NCBI GenBank assembly: GCA_031254955.1
Contig: JAIRTK010000003.1
Span: 1-8,843, forward strand
Source of the DNA: Opitutaceae bacterium
GTDB lineage: Bacteria; Verrucomicrobiota; Verrucomicrobiia; Opitutales; Opitutaceae
Length of the DNA stretch: 8,843 nucleotides
Direction: 5' to 3'
Position 1 is the stretch's first letter; each line of letters begins with the position of its first letter. The notes beneath the pieces are model-generated. The model saw only the letters and a program-made list of their open reading frames with translations. It made no database searches and was not told the origin of the DNA. The position numbers were made by a program, and so were the translations under genes. Shown piece by piece: positions 4,939 through 8,843 of this stretch.

Positions 4939-6219
4939 TCAGAATTTATACGGCAGCGGATGGCGCGAGGTGAGGGCGAGGACGCGCTGCTTGCTCGCGG
5001 CGATGGCGGCGGCTTCGCGGTCGGTGCCGATGGCCTTGAGCACGTCGTCGATGATGCCGGCGATCTCGTCCATGTCGGCCTCGGTCATGCCGCGCGAGGT
5101 CACGGCCGCGCCGCCGATGCGGAGGCCCGAGGCTTGGAACGGCGAGCGGGTCTCGAAGGGGACGGTGTTTTTGTTGAGCGTGACGTTGGCGAGGTCGAGC
5201 GTCTCCTGCGCCTTCTTCGCGGTAAGCTCGGGCAGGTTGGCGCGCAGATCGACGAGGAAGAGGTGGTTGTCGGTGCCGCCGGAAACGATCTTGTAGCCGC
5301 GCTGTTCCATCGCGGCGCAGAGGGCCTTGGTGTTGGAGACGATTTTTTTCGCGTAGTCCTTGAACCCGGGCTTGAGGCATTCGCCGAGGCACACGGCCTT
5401 GGCCGCGATGACGTGCATGAGCGGGCCGCCTTGCGCGCCGGGGAACACGGCGGAGTCGATGGCCTTGGCGTGCGCGGCCTTGCACAGGATGAGGCCGCCG
5501 CGCGGGCCGCGCAGGGTCTTGTGCGTGGTCGTCGTCACGAAATCGGCGAACGGCACCGGCGAGGGATGCACGCCGGCGGCGACAAGCCCGGCGATGTGCG
5601 CGATGTCGGCGAAGAGCCACGCGCCGCAGTCGCGGGCGATTTTCGCCATGCGCTCGAAGTCGATGATGCGCGAGTAGGCGCTGGCGCCGACGGTGATCAT
5701 GCGCGGCTTCTCGCGCTGCGCGGTGGCGGCCAGCTCGTCGTAGTCGATGAGGCCGTCGGCCTCGCGCACGCCGTATTGGACAAACTGATACAGCTTGCCG
5801 GAAAAGTTGGCGGGATTGCCGTGCGTGAGGTGTCCGCCGTGGCTGAGGTTCATGCCGAGGATATTGTCGCCGGGCTGGAGCATGGAGGCATAGACGGCGA
5901 AGTTGGCCTGCGAGCCGGAGTGCGGCTGAACGTTGGCGTGCTCGGCGCCGAAAAGTTTTTTCGCGCGCTCGATGGCCAGCGACTCGACTTGGTCCACGAA
6001 CTCGCAGCCGCCATACCAGCGCTTCGCTGGGTAGCCCTCCGCGTATTTGTTGGTGAGCACGCTGCCCTGCGCCTCCATGAGGGCGGGCATGACAAAGTTT
6101 TCCGAGGCGATCAGCTCGATATGGCTTTGCTGCCGTCCGAGTTCGGCGGCGATGATGGCGTGGATTTCCGGGTCGAGGGTCTGGAGCGGTGTGGCGTTGA
6201 GCATGGGCGGGAAAAGCAT
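4939..6219 (-). CDS. glyA: Serine hydroxymethyltransferase
   Basis: The 426-residue enzyme interconverts serine plus tetrahydrofolate with glycine plus 5,10-methylenetetrahydrofolate in the cytoplasm, the main source of one-carbon units. It is a fold-type I PLP enzyme. Visible features are the substrate-site motif IELIASENF (34-42), the [13 protein letters not shown] run (59-71), the PLP-stacking/Ser-His region with [10 protein letters not shown] (125-134), the PLP-binding aspartate D205 in FADIAHIAG, the Schiff-base lysine K234 in [14 protein letters not shown], and the carboxylate-binding arginine R367 in LRIGG. After that arginine, [11 protein letters not shown] replaces the more common TPAVTTRG. 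Length is normal. The start could be Met1 (6219) or Met6 (6204); neither has a good Shine-Dalgarno sequence. It appears monocistronic, divergent from menB and well separated from rplM. Confidence 0.97.
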   Translation of the reverse strand: MLFPPMLNATPLQTLDPEIHAIIAAELGRQQSHIELIASENFVMPALMEAQGSVLTNKYAEGYPAKRWYGGCEFVDQVESLAIERAKKLFGAEHANVQPHSGSQANFAVYASMLQPGDNILGMNLSHGGHLTHGNPANFSGKLYQFVQYGVREADGLIDYDELAATAQREKPRMITVGASAYSRIIDFERMAKIARDCGAWLFADIAHIAGLVAAGVHPSPVPFADFVTTTTHKTLRGPRGGLILCKAAHAKAIDSAVFPGAQGGPLMHVIAAKAVCLGECLKPGFKDYAKKIVSNTKALCAAMEQRGYKIVSGGTDNHLFLVDLRANLPELTAKKAQETLDLANVTLNKNTVPFETRSPFQASGLRIGGAAVTSRGMTEADMDEIAGIIDDVLKAIGTDREAAAIAASKQRVLALTSRHPLPYKF

Positions 6220-6348
6220 TCATCAATGCCAGCGGAGACCTTGGTCTGGCAAGGTTGGAAAATTCGCCCCTGACAAATGCCCCGGCGCGCATCGGAACCT
6301 TTTTGGGATTTGCCCGCCCGTGATTTGCGATTTTTCTGGGAGGCACTT
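6220..6348. promoter_or_regulatory. Divergent glyA-menB control region
   Basis: These 129 bases must contain the promoters of both divergent genes. I cannot identify convincing -35/-10 pairs. A small inverted repeat CCTTG/CAAGG (6239-6243, 6250-6254) with a 6-base loop is a possible operator. The menB ribosome-binding site GGGAGG lies at 6338-6343. Confidence 0.4.
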
Positions 6349-7185
<837 letters not shown>

Positions 7186-7534
7186 AAACGACGGCGACGG
7201 CGGCGCTCAACCGCCTACAGGCCAACCATAGCACGAAATTTGCCATCATGCCAACTCGGGCGAACCTGATGCTTTTTTTGAAAAAAATGCGCACTGGGAA
7301 AGCGGCTCGACACTAACCGCCATGCAAAAAGAGTTTCCGCACCGCGAACCGCATCCCCAGCAAAGCCGGCTTCCGGCACGCACTGTGCACGGGTTTATAC
7401 TCCGGGGATACGGGGTTTCGCGGACGTTGGCTCATAGGATGGCCAAACTTGCCTGCTCGACGAAGAACACCCCAATGACCGACCCACCGCGTGCCACTTG
7501 TTCCGGGTCAACCGAAAGGAAGCCGCCTGCCTCT
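7186..7534. other. Region between menB and the RHS fragment, no gene recognised
   Basis: A frame open from 7322 runs into the RHS remnant, but its first about 70 residues are low in recognisable content and have no Shine-Dalgarno sequence. I read them as chance. The stretch carries the left copy of the 24-bp direct repeat (7207-7230). I see no clear terminator for menB here. Confidence 0.6.
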
Positions 7535-8102
7535 TTCACCACCGACCCCAACGGACTCATCACCACATTTTCCTACGATGGCCTTGGCCGCGCCACCTCC
7601 GAGACCCGCGCCGATGGCACCCAGACCGTGACCACCCTCGCCTGGGCCGCTTCCGGCACGAGATCGCCCGCCCCCGATGCCGTTTACTTTGTTCACACCC
7701 AGTCCACCGGCGCGCCGCCTGTCCTGGCCTGTTACGACCACCGCGCCCGCGCCACCGCCACGCTCACCCTCAACCCCGCCGCCGCGTCAACAACACCGCC
7801 GCGCTCCCCGGCAGTTCCGAGCGCGGCGAAGTCATCTACGAATACGACCCCCTCGGCAACCTCGCCGCCGCGCACGTCCATCGCAAAGATGGCAGTGCCG
7901 TCACCACTGCCATCGCCTACGACCTCCTCGGGCGCAAACCCGGCATGGACGACCCCGACACCGGCACGTGGACCTACGCTTACAACGCCCTCGGCGAACT
8001 CCTCGCCCAAACCGAAGCCAAAAACCAGACCACCACCCTGGCCTACGACGCGCTGGGGCGCCTGACCGCCCGCACCGACGCCGACAGCAACAGCAATGGC
8101 GA
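7535..8102 (+). pseudogene. RHS/YD-repeat protein fragment, frameshifted and truncated
   Basis: Full-length RHS-repeat proteins are large shells that enclose a C-terminal toxin in contact-dependent or insecticidal systems. Here only a part of the repeat shell is left. The first part reads DPNGLITTFSYDGLGRATS and VLACYD in the frame of 7535. After a shift near 7785 the other frame continues with EYDPLGNLAAAH, YDLLGRKPGMDDPDTGTW, YAYNALGELLAQTEAKNQTT and LAYDALGRLTARTDAD, all typical YD repeats. The DPDTGTWTYAYNALGEL run is characteristic of the SpvB/RHS type. Homology stops near 8100. There is no proper start, N-terminal region or complete core, so this is debris of a once longer gene. Confidence 0.8.
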
Positions 8103-8237
8103 GGCACCGAAGTTTGGCTTGTCGTCTCGATGGATCACGCGGGAAACCCCGTCCGCTGGCTTGCAGAGCACCTGCACATGGGCAAACCTGATTCCGTGCG
8201 CTCCAGAATATCCCGCTATCGAAATGAAATCTCATGA
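8103..8237 (+). pseudogene. Probable C-terminal scrap of a REP-associated (Y1) transposase
   Basis: In the third frame after the RHS break, about 44 residues end at the stop 8235-8237. The segment VRWLAEHLHMGKPDSVRSRI resembles the C-terminal helix-turn-helix of REP-associated tyrosine transposases, which often reads WIAERLHMG followed by a Ser/Val-rich recognition helix and a basic end. The N-terminal catalytic domain with its HUH motif and tyrosine is absent. A repeat copy begins only 4 bases after the stop, as expected for these transposases and their target repeats. The call rests on recalled resemblance of about 25 residues. Confidence 0.4.
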
Positions 8238-8341
8238 AAACAATCAACAATTCTCGGATTGACCCCTTAGGTTCGGCCTTCTAAAAAAAGTCGGGGCAAA
8301 ATCAGCAGCAGGTTATCTCGCGAAATTAAACTGTTAATCCT

Positions 8342-8587
8342 ATGATTGAAATACTTTGGGCTTTGCTAAGTGAATTCCTCCAAATGGGCTTTAAATGGAA
8401 TCCCATTTACGATGGCGAAAAACTATATGTCAGGTTAACGCCACTCATCTTCGGAGTCCTGTCAATATTGTCATTAATAATTGCCATCCATGAAAATATA
8501 TTATTCATTTTATTCGTGATGGCATTCATAATATTTATTGTTTCGATATCAATAAGATATATCATTTCTATTCCGCATCGTAAATAA
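8342..8587 (+). CDS. Small two-helix membrane protein, unknown function
   Basis: The 81-residue product has an N-terminal amphipathic part with Trp and Phe (1-30), then two closely spaced hydrophobic segments, about 32-49 and 52-74, and a short basic end (PHRK). This predicts a two-pass membrane hairpin. I do not recognise a family. Base composition is clearly AT-rich, unlike the neighbours, which suggests transfer. No Shine-Dalgarno sequence is visible. The ATG lies 4 bases after the stop of a short frame (8281-8337) that might be the tail of a broken toxin, so coupled translation and a role as an immunity protein for an RHS tip are possible. That is inference. A minus-strand frame covers the same DNA, but it has no domain and includes the repeats. 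Confidence 0.5.
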   Translation: MIEILWALLSEFLQMGFKWNPIYDGEKLYVRLTPLIFGVLSILSLIIAIHENILFILFVMAFIIFIVSISIRYIISIPHRK

Positions 8588-8689
8588 TCAACCGCCCATA
8601 GGCCAACCATGTAACCGCCCACAGGGACATGGACGGTGTCTAAAATTCGCCCGCCAAAAACGCCCTCTGCCGTACGTGCGAGCCGGCAA

Positions 8690-8788
8690 AAGGGGTCAAT
8701 CCGAGACTTGTTGACTGATGTCAAGGCCAAGCCGAAGGGGTCAATCCGAGAGGCCAAGCCGAAGGGGTCAATCCGAGAATTGTTGATT
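8690..8788 (-). repeat. Tandem repeat cluster built on GGGGTCAATCCGAG
   Basis: Three copies of AAGGGGTCAATCCGAG occur at 8690-8705, 8735-8750 and 8762-8777. A 27-base unit beginning AGGCCAAGCCG is perfectly duplicated at 8724-8750 and 8751-8777. The first and last copies also share the following ACTTGTTGACT/AATTGTTGATT. A fourth, inverted copy lies at 8242-8268. Read on the minus strand, each copy encodes RIDPF and two read RIDPFGLA, a word like the conserved end of the RHS core. The unit length of 27 keeps the frame open. Confidence 0.75.
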
Positions 8789-8818
8789 AAAATTTGCAAC
8801 GAAGTCCATTCCTTCCAA

Positions 8819-8843
8819 ATGTTTGAAGCTTGCAAGCAAACAT
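8819..8843. repeat. Small palindrome at the right window edge
   Basis: ATGTTTG (8819-8825) and CAAACAT (8837-8843) form a 7-bp inverted repeat around an 11-base centre that contains the perfect palindrome CTTGCAAG. It is cut by the window edge, so the full element cannot be judged. Confidence 0.35.

Larger units (their letters stand above)
7207..8611 (+). repeat. Pair of 24-bp direct repeats bracketing the accessory block
   Basis: TCAACCGCCTACAGGCCAAC at 7207-7226, continuing to 7230, recurs at 8588-8611 with 21 of 24 bases identical. The right copy starts immediately after the stop codon of the 81-residue membrane protein gene, and a partial third copy (AACCGCCCACAGG) follows at 8613-8625. 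The two main copies enclose the RHS remnant, the transposase scrap and the membrane protein gene. They could mark the ends of an inserted or duplicated module, or be the common flank of several RHS-tip modules. Confidence 0.55.
8242..8788. mobile_element. AT-rich cassette bounded by 27-bp perfect inverted repeats
   Basis: AATCAACAATTCTCGGATTG at 8242-8261, continuing to 8268, is perfectly inverted at 8762-8788. With three mismatches and no gap the pairing extends 11 more bases inward. The enclosed DNA is visibly AT-rich around 8300-8590, unlike the GC-rich surroundings, and carries one small membrane protein gene. No transposase gene and no clear target-site duplication are present. It could be a miniature element, or two copies of a dispersed repeat that happen to face each other. 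Confidence 0.45.

Noticed and set aside
4885..6273. 462-residue plus-strand open frame
   Set aside because: It is the antisense shadow of glyA, which has all catalytic residues.
8690..8788. CRISPR-like array
   Set aside because: The copies are spaced irregularly and two are directly adjacent, with no unique spacers of constant length and no cas gene.
8236..8794. Target-site duplication around the 27-bp inverted repeats
   Set aside because: Only a run of A is shared between the two flanks, which is too little to count as a duplication.
8407..8835. 142-residue minus-strand open frame containing RIDPFGLA repeats
   Set aside because: It is antisense to the likelier membrane protein gene and has no domain beyond the repeat. 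The repeat itself may derive from RHS genes, which is noted as a finding.

Overview
The window looks like a piece of a GC-rich bacterial chromosome, most likely from a Verrucomicrobiota member of the Opitutaceae type. This is inferred from the GC-rich housekeeping genes, the weak ribosome-binding sites, the dense palindromic intergenic repeats and the SpvB/RHS-like debris. It rests on recalled resemblance, not on a search. No rRNA, tRNA or CRISPR array was seen.

Layout. Positions 1-1002 hold no convincing gene and are packed with palindromic repeats. Three consecutive composite elements (about 173-335, 366-526 and 626-818) share related terminal inverted repeats, and a fourth inverted repeat lies at 840-944. 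On the minus strand follow a small AT-rich lipoprotein gene (1003-1338) and a toxin-antitoxin pair. The pair is a PemK/MazF-like toxin (1413-1766) preceded by an AbrB/MazE-fold antitoxin (1763-2014, GTG start), overlapping by 4 bases. hemE (2155-3189, plus) is transcribed divergently from the pair.

The hemE-rpsI gap (3190-3680) holds a strong hairpin and two long composite palindromes. The minus-strand ribosomal pair rplM-rpsI (L13, S9; 4520-3681) and glyA (6219-4939) come next. The 418-base gap between them carries an imperfect cruciform-sized palindrome, a perfect 18-bp hairpin and a purine-rich tract of about 73 bases. menB (6349-7185, plus) diverges from glyA and has a good Shine-Dalgarno sequence.

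From 7186 to the end the window is accessory and decayed. It holds a frameshifted, truncated RHS/YD-repeat gene (7535-8102), a likely C-terminal scrap of a REP-associated (Y1-type) transposase (8103-8237), and an AT-rich two-helix membrane protein gene (8342-8587). A 27-bp perfect inverted repeat (8242-8268 and 8762-8788) encloses the membrane gene, and its right end is expanded into tandem copies. A 24-bp near-perfect direct repeat (7207-7230 and 8588-8611) brackets the RHS-to-membrane-protein block.

The conserved genes serve haem synthesis (hemE), translation (rplM, rpsI), one-carbon/serine-glycine metabolism (glyA) and menaquinone synthesis (menB). They do not form one pathway. I found no clear new multi-gene system. 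The best candidates for a second look are the inverted-repeat-bounded AT-rich cassette at 8242-8788, which may be a relic of an RHS tip with an immunity gene or of a transposase-associated repeat, and the family of composite palindromes at 173-818.
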